DNA from: Dehalococcoidia bacterium
GTDB lineage: Bacteria > Chloroflexota > Dehalococcoidia > GIF9 > AB-539-J10
NCBI GenBank assembly: GCA_030602865.1
Contig: JAUVYX010000089.1
Span: forward strand, 1-5,104
Direction: 5' to 3'
DNA length: 5,104 nucleotides
The position numbers and the translations under genes were made by a program. Positions within the stretch are counted from its first letter, which is position 1; every line of letters begins with the position of its first letter. The notes beneath the pieces were generated by a model, which was not told the origin of the DNA, searched no databases, and saw only the letters and a list, made by a program, of their open reading frames with translations. This document shows positions 1-5,104 of this stretch, piece by piece.

Positions 1-1041
1 ATGTGATTGTTCATGGGAAAGTCCTATTGCCAGCAACACGTGAGATGGCTCAAGGCTTGCCATGCTGCAGGCAGAGCCGGTAGAAGCACAAATCCCTTCC
101 AGGTCAAGGTTTAGTAGCATTGACTCCCCCTCGACAAAATCAACAGTAATATTTACATTGTTAGGCAGTCTCTTTACGGGATGTCCGTTCAGGCGGGTAT
201 GGTCAATTCTTTCCAGAATGCCTTTGGCGAGCTTGTCGCGGAGACATTTTACTCGCTCTGCTTCCTCGTTCATATCCTGTTGAGTAATTTCTACAGCTTT
301 ACCGAAGCCCACGATTCCAGGGACATTCTCGGTGCTTGCCCTGCGATTTCTCTCCTGCTCACCACCATGCATGAAGGAGGCCAGCCTTGTCCCTTTCCTG
401 ATATATAACGCTCCAACCCCTTTGGGACCATGTAACTTGTGGGCCGACATAGACAGTAAATCCACCCCGAGTTCATTTACATCCACAGGAATGTGCCCCA
501 CCGCCTGCACAGCATCGGTATGAAAATAGATTCCTGCCTCTCTGCTAATCTTACTTATCTCAGCTATCGGCTCTATGGTGCCTATTTCATTATTAGCAAG
601 CATCACCGAGATGAGTATGGTTTTTTTGGTAATTGTCCTTCTGACATCATCAGGTTCAACCATGCCATGCTCATCTACAGGGAGATAGCTTACAGTGAAC
701 CCTCTTTTCTCTAAGAACTTACAGGTCGCTATCACGGCGGGGTGCTCTATAGCGCTGGTAATGATATGGTTGCCCCTGTTCTCATTAGCAAAAGCCGTGC
801 CTTTTAATGCAAAGTTATCTGCCTCAGTGCCGCTGCCGGTAAAGACCATTTCCTCGTCGCGGGCACCAATGAGGCTGGCAACCTTAGCCCTTGCCTCCTC
901 TATTGCCCCTTTTGCCTCCTGCCCGTAGGAATAGATGCTTGAAGGATTGCCGAAGACATCAGTGAAATATGGCAGCAGTGCCTTCAGGACATAAGGATCT
1001 GTCGGCGTGGTAGCGGCATAATCAAGATATATTCGTTCCAT
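1..1041 (-). CDS. nifS: Cysteine desulfurase, NifS/IscS family (3' end outside window)
   Basis: PLP enzyme that converts L-cysteine to L-alanine and leaves a persulfide on an active-site cysteine, supplying sulfur for Fe-S clusters and thiolated cofactors in the cytoplasm. I translated 347 codons; the frame is still open at the window edge, so perhaps 40 residues are missing. Visible landmarks are the N-terminal YLDYAATTP (5-13), EHPA with the PLP-stacking His100, the HTDAVQ segment with Asp176 and Gln179, the Schiff-base Lys202 in SAHKLHGPKG, and the catalytic Cys325 in STGSACSMASLEPSHVL. These match E. coli IscS His104, Asp180, Gln183, Lys206 and Cys328 in order and spacing, and the short catalytic loop is that of group I enzymes. 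The ATG follows GGGGAG by 8 nt and lies 25 nt after the cysE stop, so it is the last visible gene of the rrf2-cysK-cysE operon. Whether it is NifS or IscS by role cannot be decided because any scaffold gene (nifU/iscU) would lie beyond the left edge. Confidence 0.96.
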   Translation of the reverse strand, partial: MERIYLDYAATTPTDPYVLKALLPYFTDVFGNPSSIYSYGQEAKGAIEEARAKVASLIGARDEEMVFTGSGTEADNFALKGTAFANENRGNHIITSAIEHPAVIATCKFLEKRGFTVSYLPVDEHGMVEPDDVRRTITKKTILISVMLANNEIGTIEPIAEISKISREAGIYFHTDAVQAVGHIPVDVNELGVDLLSMSAHKLHGPKGVGALYIRKGTRLASFMHGGEQERNRRASTENVPGIVGFGKAVEITQQDMNEEAERVKCLRDKLAKGILERIDHTRLNGHPVKRLPNNVNITVDFVEGESMLLNLDLEGICASTGSACSMASLEPSHVLLAIGLSHEQSH

Positions 1042-1066
1042 TATTTAATCTCCCCAAAGGCAAATT

Positions 1067-1783
1067 TCATATTCCCCCTCTATAGCTGAATTCCCTGGCA
1101 ATTTGATCTGTTTTGTCCCTGAATTCGTATAAGGGGACTGTTTGCTCGCTCAGGTGCTCAAGATTCTTTAATCGCTCTACTAAGGTATCTTGCTCCTTTA
1201 AGACAACTCTTATGATTTCGGTTATTGGGTCGGGTAACTGCCCATGCTCCAGGTCAATAAGCGGCTTGTGGCGGTCTTCTACAATTCTTCCCGGAATGCC
1301 CACTACCGTTACCCCGGGCGGAACTGACTTAATTACTACTGAGCCTGCACCAATATTGGCTCCGTCTCCAATGATAATAGCACCTAAAGCTACTGCTCCG
1401 GTTCCAATTACTACATTGTTGCCTATGGTTGGATGGCGTTTTTCTTTCTTCAGGGTCGTTCCACCCAGGACGGCCCCCTGATACATTAGCACATCGTCTC
1501 CCACTTCTGCCGTTTCTCCAATAACCACCCCGGCTCCGTGATCTATGAAAAAACGCCTGCCGATTTTGGCTCCAGGGTGAATTTCGATTTCAGTCAGGAA
1601 GCGACTGATATGAGAGACGAAGCGAGCCAGGAAATACAGCTTATGCTTCCAGAGAAAATGGGCCAGTCGGTGAAACCACAGGGCATGTAGCCCCGGATAG
1701 CAGAAGATGACCTCAGCCACACTCCTTGCTGCGGGGTCTCTGGCAAATATCGTTTGAATGTCCTCTCTCAGTGTCCTGAGCAA
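1067..1783 (-). CDS. cysE: Serine O-acetyltransferase (TTG start)
   Basis: Transfers acetyl from acetyl-CoA to L-serine to give O-acetylserine, the committed step of cysteine synthesis. The protein has 238 residues, near the short Gram-positive form (about 217 in B. subtilis). An N-terminal helical region (1-60) is followed by a left-handed beta-helix of hexapeptide repeats (about 66-165), with [10 protein letters not shown] (66-75), IDHGAG (80-85), [10 protein letters not shown] (86-95), and GGT (108-110) then RHPTIG (116-121). His82 and Glu67 sit where E. coli CysE has His158 and Asp143. The rest (170-238) is a helical tail ending in EFSYRGGI. A terminal Ile is the residue by which CysE docks into the CysK active site, and E. 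coli CysE has the similar ending FEYGDGI (recalled). The start must be TTG: the same frame reaches the cysK stop seven codons upstream with no ATG or GTG between, and AGGAGG lies 11 nt before it. Confidence 0.96.
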   Translation of the reverse strand: MLRTLREDIQTIFARDPAARSVAEVIFCYPGLHALWFHRLAHFLWKHKLYFLARFVSHISRFLTEIEIHPGAKIGRRFFIDHGAGVVIGETAEVGDDVLMYQGAVLGGTTLKKEKRHPTIGNNVVIGTGAVALGAIIIGDGANIGAGSVVIKSVPPGVTVVGIPGRIVEDRHKPLIDLEHGQLPDPITEIIRVVLKEQDTLVERLKNLEHLSEQTVPLYEFRDKTDQIAREFSYRGGI

Positions 1784-1794
1784 GCTAACCTGTT

Positions 1795-1800
1795 CCTCCT
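1795..1800 (-). promoter_or_regulatory. Ribosome binding site fixing the TTG start of cysE
   Basis: A full AGGAGG lies 11 nt upstream of the TTG, just after the cysK stop codon. The spacing is longer than the 7-8 nt seen for the other genes of this operon. No other start codon exists between the in-frame stop at 1802-1804 and the TTG, so this site decides the start. Strong SD, weak start codon and long spacing together suggest moderate initiation (inference). Confidence 0.8.
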
Positions 1801-1801
1801 G

Positions 1802-2815
1802 TTATGTATTCTGTGTCGTCTGGTAAAGCTCTTGAAAAAGCCAGGTAGACAGATAGCGCTCACCGCTATCGGGAAGAATCACCACTATAAGCTTACCTTT
1901 ATTTTCCGGTCTTTTGGCTAACTTCAATGCTGCCCATGTTGCCGCCCCCGAGGATATTCCGGCCAGTATACCTTCCTCTTTGGATAGCCTTCTAGCCATC
2001 ATTCCTGCATTTTCATTGCTAACCTGAATAATTTCATCGATTAAATCCGTTTTTAAAACATCGGGGATAAAGCCTGCTCCGATACCCTGAATCTTGTGAG
2101 GTCCCGACTCTCCCCCTGAGAGAACCGGGGAATCGGCAGGCTCAACGGCAATGGCTTTTAATTCAGGCTTCCGCTTCTTTAGAACCTCAGCCAGCCCGGT
2201 GATTGTACCGCCGGTTCCCACACCGCAAACCAAAATATCAATCCTGCCATTGGTATCTCTCCATATCTCATCGGCTGTAGTCAGCCGGTGTATTTCCGGG
2301 TTTGCCGGATTTTGAAACTGCTGTGGCATAAAATAGCCAGGATTTTCTGCCACAAGCTGTTCCGCTTTTCTTATCGCCCCGGGCATCCCTTCAGCCCCGG
2401 GTGTTAGCACCAGTTCAGCGCCGAAAACGGACAGGAGCTGCCTCCGCTCTAAGGACATCGTGTCGGGCATGGTGAGGATGAGCCTGTATCCTCTGGCAGC
2501 GCAGACGAAAGCAAGGGCAATGCCAGTATTCCCGCTGGTAGATTCAACAATTACCGTATCCTTGCCGATGAGCCCTTTCTCTTCGGCAGTAATAATCATC
2601 GACATCCCTATCCTGTCCTTCACACTCCCTAAGGGATTAAAGGATTCAAGCTTGGCTACTACCTCTGCTCTCATTCCCTCGGTTATTCGGTTTAACCTGA
2701 CCAGGGGTGTATTACCGATTAATTCGGTACAGTCCTTGGCTATTCCTCTTGTAAGTTTCGGTATCTCTACCGTCTTATACTTAATCTTCTCCCCTTTTTG
2801 AATCATATCTGCCAT
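1802..2815 (-). CDS. cysK: Cysteine synthase A (O-acetylserine sulfhydrylase)
   Basis: Fold-type II PLP enzyme that makes L-cysteine from O-acetylserine and sulfide. The 337-residue protein carries [11 protein letters not shown] (31-41), the PLP lysine Lys66 in NPLGSVKDR, the substrate loop TSGNTG (93-98), the phosphate-binding loop GTGGT (200-204), [15 protein letters not shown] (237-251), which is typical of CysK, GISSGAA (286-292), and PDSGERYLS (315-323), whose Ser317 should contact the pyridine nitrogen. No catalytic residue is missing and there is no extra haem or CBS domain, so cystathionine beta-synthase is unlikely. The N-terminus is about 20 residues longer than in classical CysK and rich in lysine. 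The first ATG is preferred because AAGGAGG lies 8 nt before it; the Met at residue 4 would sit too far from the site. It follows the Rrf2 gene by 45 nt and precedes cysE by 18 nt. CysK usually binds the CysE C-terminus, and in B. subtilis it also binds the Rrf2 regulator CymR. Confidence 0.97.
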   Translation of the reverse strand: MADMIQKGEKIKYKTVEIPKLTRGIAKDCTELIGNTPLVRLNRITEGMRAEVVAKLESFNPLGSVKDRIGMSMIITAEEKGLIGKDTVIVESTSGNTGIALAFVCAARGYRLILTMPDTMSLERRQLLSVFGAELVLTPGAEGMPGAIRKAEQLVAENPGYFMPQQFQNPANPEIHRLTTADEIWRDTNGRIDILVCGVGTGGTITGLAEVLKKRKPELKAIAVEPADSPVLSGGESGPHKIQGIGAGFIPDVLKTDLIDEIIQVSNENAGMMARRLSKEEGILAGISSGAATWAALKLAKRPENKGKLIVVILPDSGERYLSTWLFQELYQTTQNT

Positions 2816-2823
2816 CTTGATTG

Positions 2824-2830
2824 CCTCCTT
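2824..2830 (-). promoter_or_regulatory. Ribosome binding site of cysK
   Basis: AAGGAGG, complementary to the 16S 3' end, is 8 nt before the first ATG. It supports the long N-terminus of CysK over an internal start at Met4. Confidence 0.8.
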
Positions 2831-2860
2831 ATCCTGACCTTTCAGCCTGTTCCAGAAAAC

Positions 2861-3304
2861 CTAGATGTAATACATAGCCTTTGCAGGCCGCCCTTTTTCC
2901 TTTTGTCGCTCAACCAAATCCTGTAAGGTTGTAGACTCCAGGATTCCATTCATTGCTTTTTTCAATTCACTCCATACATCTCTGGCGACACATAATTCTG
3001 AGCGAGAACACAGCTCCGGATTATTAACACACTCCACCGGAGCAAGTGAGCCCTCAAGAAGTTGAATAACCTCGTTCAATTTTATCTCTTCAGGAGATTT
3101 GGCCAACGAGACTCCGCCTCTGGCGCCTCGAGTACTACGTATTAACCCTCCCGCTATCAGGGGAGTTACTAAATGTTCCAGATATGACAGTGAAATTTGC
3201 TGCCTCTGAGCGATATCTTTTAGCAGTACAGGTCCCTCTCCCTGGTTAAGTGCCAGGTCCAGCATAGCCCTGGTTGCATATCGTCCCTTGGTAGAAAGTT
3301 TCAT
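2861..3304 (-). CDS. Rrf2-family transcriptional regulator (IscR/CymR-like)
   Basis: DNA-binding regulator, 147 residues, first gene of the operon and probably autoregulatory. The N-terminus MKLSTKGRYATRAMLDLA and the winged helix-turn-helix (about 25-70), with ISLSYLEHL and the wing RGARGG, are characteristic of Rrf2. Glu43 is present; in E. coli IscR Glu43 limits which DNA sites the cluster-free protein binds. Cys92, Cys99 and Cys105 lie close to the E. coli IscR [2Fe-2S] ligands Cys92, Cys98 and Cys104, with one extra residue between the first two. The position matching the fourth ligand, His107, holds Arg108. After STTLQDL (124-130) the chain ends in AMYYI, resembling the B. subtilis CymR tail (recalled as YMFYI), which has been linked to CysK binding. 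It therefore combines IscR-like cysteines with a CymR-like tail. With nifS and cysK downstream it could answer to Fe-S status, cysteine/O-acetylserine, or both; I give no symbol because the sequence does not separate these. The start is supported by AAGGAGG 7 nt upstream. Confidence 0.94.
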   Translation of the reverse strand: MKLSTKGRYATRAMLDLALNQGEGPVLLKDIAQRQQISLSYLEHLVTPLIAGGLIRSTRGARGGVSLAKSPEEIKLNEVIQLLEGSLAPVECVNNPELCSRSELCVARDVWSELKKAMNGILESTTLQDLVERQKEKGRPAKAMYYI

Positions 3305-3311
3305 TAACCTG

Positions 3312-3318
3312 CCTCCTT
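3312..3318 (-). promoter_or_regulatory. Ribosome binding site of the Rrf2 gene
   Basis: AAGGAGG with 7 nt to the ATG; a near-ideal site that fixes the regulator's start and marks the downstream limit of its promoter region. Confidence 0.8.
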
Positions 3319-3323
3319 GTAGA

Positions 3324-3361
3324 CTATTATGATAAACATTATATACATTATTCTATAATAG
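3324..3361. promoter_or_regulatory. Candidate operator: 38-bp interrupted inverted repeat
   Basis: CTATTAT at 3324-3330 is mirrored exactly by ATAATAG at 3355-3361, and the centre (3340-3345) is a self-complementary TATATA. Inside lie two copies of ACATTAT (3336-3342 and 3345-3351), nine bases apart. The block covers the likely -10 region of the Rrf2 operon promoter, where an autorepressor would bind. It does not match the E. coli IscR type 1 or type 2 consensus or the CymR box as I remember them, and AT-rich DNA makes short inverted repeats easily, so the assignment is tentative. Confidence 0.4.
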
Positions 3362-3373
3362 AAAGGCTGTCAA
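3345..3373 (-). promoter_or_regulatory. Putative sigma-70 promoter of the rrf2-cysK-cysE-nifS operon
   Basis: On the minus strand a perfect -35 hexamer TTGACA occupies 3373-3368. At the ideal 17-nt spacing the -10 is TAATGT (3350-3345), a weak match. A perfect TATAAT lies further down at 3343-3338, but 24 nt from the -35 box, too far for normal use. The exact -10 is therefore uncertain, and a weak or activator-dependent promoter is possible. No other good promoter was seen in the short gaps inside the operon. Confidence 0.5.
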
Positions 3374-3417
3374 GTTTAAGGATCAATCCGCAACTCAAAG
3401 CAAAGAAAGTAGATAAA

Positions 3418-3423
3418 TATAAT
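3418..3423 (+). promoter_or_regulatory. Possible -10 box for the zincin gene
   Basis: A perfect TATAAT lies 68 nt before the metallopeptidase start, pointing away from the Rrf2 promoter. At 16-18 nt spacing no sequence resembling TTGACA is found (TCAAAG at 17 nt), and there is no extended -10 TG. In AT-rich spacer DNA this may be chance. Confidence 0.25.
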
Positions 3424-3491
3424 TTGCTGTTTTTTACGTCACTGAACTAAGTAGGATAGAATATGAGTGAATAGTTGCGCATGAGATTGAT

Positions 3492-3878
3492 ATGAATAGA
3501 GAGAGCTTCGAGGAGATTGTATTCAGAGCCATAGAGAAACTACCGGCCGAGTTTCGCGACAGGCTGGAGAATGTTGATGTTGCGGTGGAAGACTGGGCCA
3601 GCGCCAGCCAACTAAACAAAGTGAGGCTCAAACATCACGGTCAATTGCTGGGACTTTACCAGGGAGTGCCCCAGACCAGGCGTGGTGTGCGTTATGGAAT
3701 GGTCTTGCCTGACAGAATATATATCTTCCAGAAGCCCATTGAGGCCATGTGTCATTCAGAAGAGGAAACAGAGCGCAAAATAGCTGAAGTGGTTCAGCAC
3801 GAGATAGCGCATCATTTTGGCACCGATGAGAAAACCTTGCGCCAGATTGAAAGCAACAGGCGAAGAAAGCAACACTAA
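3492..3878 (+). CDS. Small zinc-metallopeptidase-like protein (zincin family, PF06262 type)
   Basis: A 128-residue cytoplasmic protein with no signal peptide or membrane segment. It looks like the minimal zincin family found widely in bacteria as a 'metallopeptidase family protein'; no substrate is known to me. The N-terminal part (1-36), with FEEIV, LPAEFRDRLENVDVAVEDW, is typical of the family. It is followed by LLGLYQGVPQTRRG (52-65), VLPDRIYIFQKPIEA (71-85), and the zinc motif HEIAHHFGTDE: His103 and His107 bind metal, Glu104 is the catalytic base, and Asp112 is the likely third ligand of an HExxHxxGxxD site. The length is normal and the active site intact, so activity is plausible but unproven. 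The ATG has only a weak ribosome site (GAG about 6 nt upstream), but no ATG, GTG or TTG occurs in frame after the upstream stop at 3468. It is transcribed divergently from the cysteine operon; I see no functional link. Confidence 0.88.
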   Translation: MNRESFEEIVFRAIEKLPAEFRDRLENVDVAVEDWASASQLNKVRLKHHGQLLGLYQGVPQTRRGVRYGMVLPDRIYIFQKPIEAMCHSEEETERKIAEVVQHEIAHHFGTDEKTLRQIESNRRRKQH

Positions 3879-4042
3879 TCATACCAGGCAAACCTGCTTC
3901 CCTGTACAACCGAGGACATGAGGCAACCCTTTTGGCATAATTCTGATAGGTAAAGGTGCTAGTAATGAAGGAATGGCCGGGGATATTGCTATATCTGCTG
4001 CTTATAGAGGCACATAGCTGAAGCGTGCTAAAATAGGAAACA
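3879..4042. other. Intergenic stretch between zincin and MFS genes, no recognised gene
   Basis: 164 nt with no convincing promoter or terminator. A 4-bp inverted repeat, CAGG-CAAA-CCTG near 3887-3898, has no following T-run. An ATG at 3966 opens only 18 codons. The MFS gene may be co-transcribed with the zincin gene or use a promoter I cannot recognise. Confidence 0.4.
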
Positions 4043-5104
4043 ATGCTCAATTCCTTCAAACAGTTCCGCCCTTTCTATGGCTGGTATATAGTTGGGGCTA
4101 CATTCATCATTGGCTTCTACGTGGTTGGAGTCGTATTTTACGGTTTTACCACCATCTTCAAGCCGATAGTTGAAGAGTTTGGCTGGAGCTATACCCAGGT
4201 GTCGCTGGCCGCCTCACTGCGTGGTGTAGAATCAGGACTGCTGGCGCCGGTTGTTGGTATTCTAATCGATCGCTGGGGACCAAGGCGCATAGTATTTATC
4301 GGAGGTTGCCTGACCGCGCTTGGTTTGTTTATGCTAAGCCGTATCGATTCCCTTGCCTCTTTCTATATTTCCTTCGTGCTCATCTCAACAGCTATGAGTA
4401 CCTGCACGATTACTGTATTGATGACCGCTGTCTCGAACTGGTTTCACAGAAAGGTTGGCCTGGCCATGAGTATTGTTAGCTGTGGATTCGGAGCAGGCGG
4501 ACTGGTGGTCTTCATGATGTCTAGGCTGGTGGATGTCTGTGGGTGGCGCCTGACGGTGCAGGGCTTGGCGTTCGGTGTCCTGGTGATTGTATTGCCCCTT
4601 GCAATGTTGCTAAGACATAAACCACAGCAGTATGGCTATCTTCCGGATGGAGATACTCAACAGATGGTTAAAACATCGGCAGGGAAGGTTGTTGTCGAGG
4701 TGAGAGAATATGGTATTACCATACGGGAGGCTGTGAAAACGCGCACCTTCTGGCTCATGGCGGTTATGTTCGTCTGCCAGCATATGATGGTTAGCACAGT
4801 AGTTACCCATGTCATGCCGTATCTCACCAGCGTTGGCTTGAGCACAACTATAGCAAGCCTGGGGGCGGCGGGGATTCCCCTGGTGAGCATAATGGGTAGG
4901 CTGGGATTCGGCTCGCTGGGTGACAAGAAAAGCAGGAAAAGGTTGATGGCCGTTATGTTTGCCATGATTTCGCTTGGATTGCTGTCGTTCCAGATGGTTG
5001 GCTCTTTTGCCCTTCCCGGCGTCATTGGCTTTCTGGTACTGTTTGGCTCAGGGTCTGGTGGGTTTAATGCAATTCGCCCTGCTTTTGCCCGAGAGATATT
5101 TGGC
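4043..5104 (+). CDS. Major facilitator superfamily transporter (3' end outside window)
   Basis: Inner-membrane secondary transporter; 354 codons are visible and the frame runs off the right edge, so about 10 of the expected 12 helices are present. Helices fall near residues 13-38, 51-75, 81-99, 105-127, 138-160, 168-190, 236-258, 268-292, 300-319 and 323-345. The MFS signature motif A is clear in the loop between helices 2 and 3 (G72-ILI-D76-R-W-G79-P-RR), with a second copy between helices 8 and 9 (G290-SLG-D294 followed by a Lys/Arg-rich run). A hydrophilic loop (191-235) separates the two halves. The N-terminal YGWYIV and the spacing FGWSYTQ (46-52) recall the monocarboxylate/oxalate:formate-type permeases, but the substrate cannot be read from the sequence. 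ATG 4043 is the first start after an in-frame TAG at 4034 and has AGGA 4 nt upstream, a rather short spacing. Confidence 0.9.
   Translation, partial: MLNSFKQFRPFYGWYIVGATFIIGFYVVGVVFYGFTTIFKPIVEEFGWSYTQVSLAASLRGVESGLLAPVVGILIDRWGPRRIVFIGGCLTALGLFMLSRIDSLASFYISFVLISTAMSTCTITVLMTAVSNWFHRKVGLAMSIVSCGFGAGGLVVFMMSRLVDVCGWRLTVQGLAFGVLVIVLPLAMLLRHKPQQYGYLPDGDTQQMVKTSAGKVVVEVREYGITIREAVKTRTFWLMAVMFVCQHMMVSTVVTHVMPYLTSVGLSTTIASLGAAGIPLVSIMGRLGFGSLGDKKSRKRLMAVMFAMISLGLLSFQMVGSFALPGVIGFLVLFGSGSGGFNAIRPAFAREIFG

Noticed and set aside
62..928. Several short plus-strand open frames in the left part of the window
   Set aside because: All are antisense to the cysteine desulfurase, whose frame is open throughout and carries all catalytic residues.
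1113..1481. 122-codon plus-strand open frame opposite cysE
   Set aside because: It is antisense to the conserved hexapeptide-repeat region of cysE and has no domain of its own.
3399..3435. Possible intrinsic terminator: AGCAAA/TTTGCT stem followed by six T
   Set aside because: The stem is only 6 bp with two G:C pairs and an 18-nt loop, and it lies in a divergent promoter spacer where no gene ends.
3887..3898. CAGG-CAAA-CCTG hairpin after the zincin gene
   Set aside because: A 4-bp stem without a T-run is too weak for a terminator.
3930..3950. TTGGCA / TGGCAT-type promoter element (sigma-70 -35 or sigma-54)
   Set aside because: No -10 hexamer at 16-18 nt, and the second sigma-54 element (GC at the proper distance) is absent.
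3966..4022. 18-codon open frame (ATG to TGA) ahead of the MFS gene
   Set aside because: Too short to judge, no clear coding signal and no recognisable peptide; chance frames of this size are expected.
3628..4059. 143-codon minus-strand open frame opposite the zincin gene
   Set aside because: It overlaps the well-supported zincin gene on the opposite strand, has no recognisable motif and its sequence looks like an antisense shadow.
4657..5025. 122-codon minus-strand open frame opposite the MFS gene
   Set aside because: Antisense of a membrane protein gene; the hydrophobic stretches simply mirror the sense codons.

Overview
The window looks like chromosomal DNA from a bacterium with moderate GC content, and it is densely coded. 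It holds a four-gene minus-strand operon for cysteine synthesis and sulfur mobilisation, a divergent small plus-strand gene for a zinc-metallopeptidase-like protein, and a plus-strand major facilitator transporter cut by the right edge. The gene set (Rrf2 regulator, CysK, a short Gram-positive-type CysE, group I NifS/IscS, a PF06262-type zincin and an MFS permease starting with a YGWYIV segment) would fit an anaerobic lineage such as Chloroflexota (Dehalococcoidia-like) or a Clostridia relative. That assignment is recalled from protein style, not measured, and is weak.

Layout. Reading the minus strand in the direction of transcription: an AT-rich promoter/operator region (about 3324-3373), the Rrf2-family regulator (3304-2861), cysK (2815-1802), cysE (1783-1067, TTG start) and a cysteine desulfurase (1041 to beyond the left edge). 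The gaps are 45, 18 and 25 nt with a Shine-Dalgarno site in each, so one transcript is likely. On the plus strand, a 187-nt divergent spacer leads to the zincin gene (3492-3878). A 164-nt gap without a recognisable gene follows, then the MFS transporter (4043 to beyond the right edge). No RNA genes, mobile elements, CRISPR arrays or convincing intrinsic terminators were seen.

How the genes work together. CysE makes O-acetylserine, CysK converts it with sulfide to cysteine, and the desulfurase takes sulfur from cysteine as a persulfide for Fe-S clusters or thio-cofactors. The Rrf2 protein is encoded first and probably controls the operon and itself. It has three cysteines spaced nearly as the [2Fe-2S] ligands of IscR, but its C-terminus (AMYYI) resembles that of the Bacillus cysteine regulator CymR. 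CysE also ends in isoleucine (YRGGI), as CysE proteins that dock into the CysK active site do. The most interesting reading of the window is therefore that two proteins of one operon, an enzyme and its regulator, may compete for the same CysK active site, linking cysteine supply and possibly Fe-S status to transcription.
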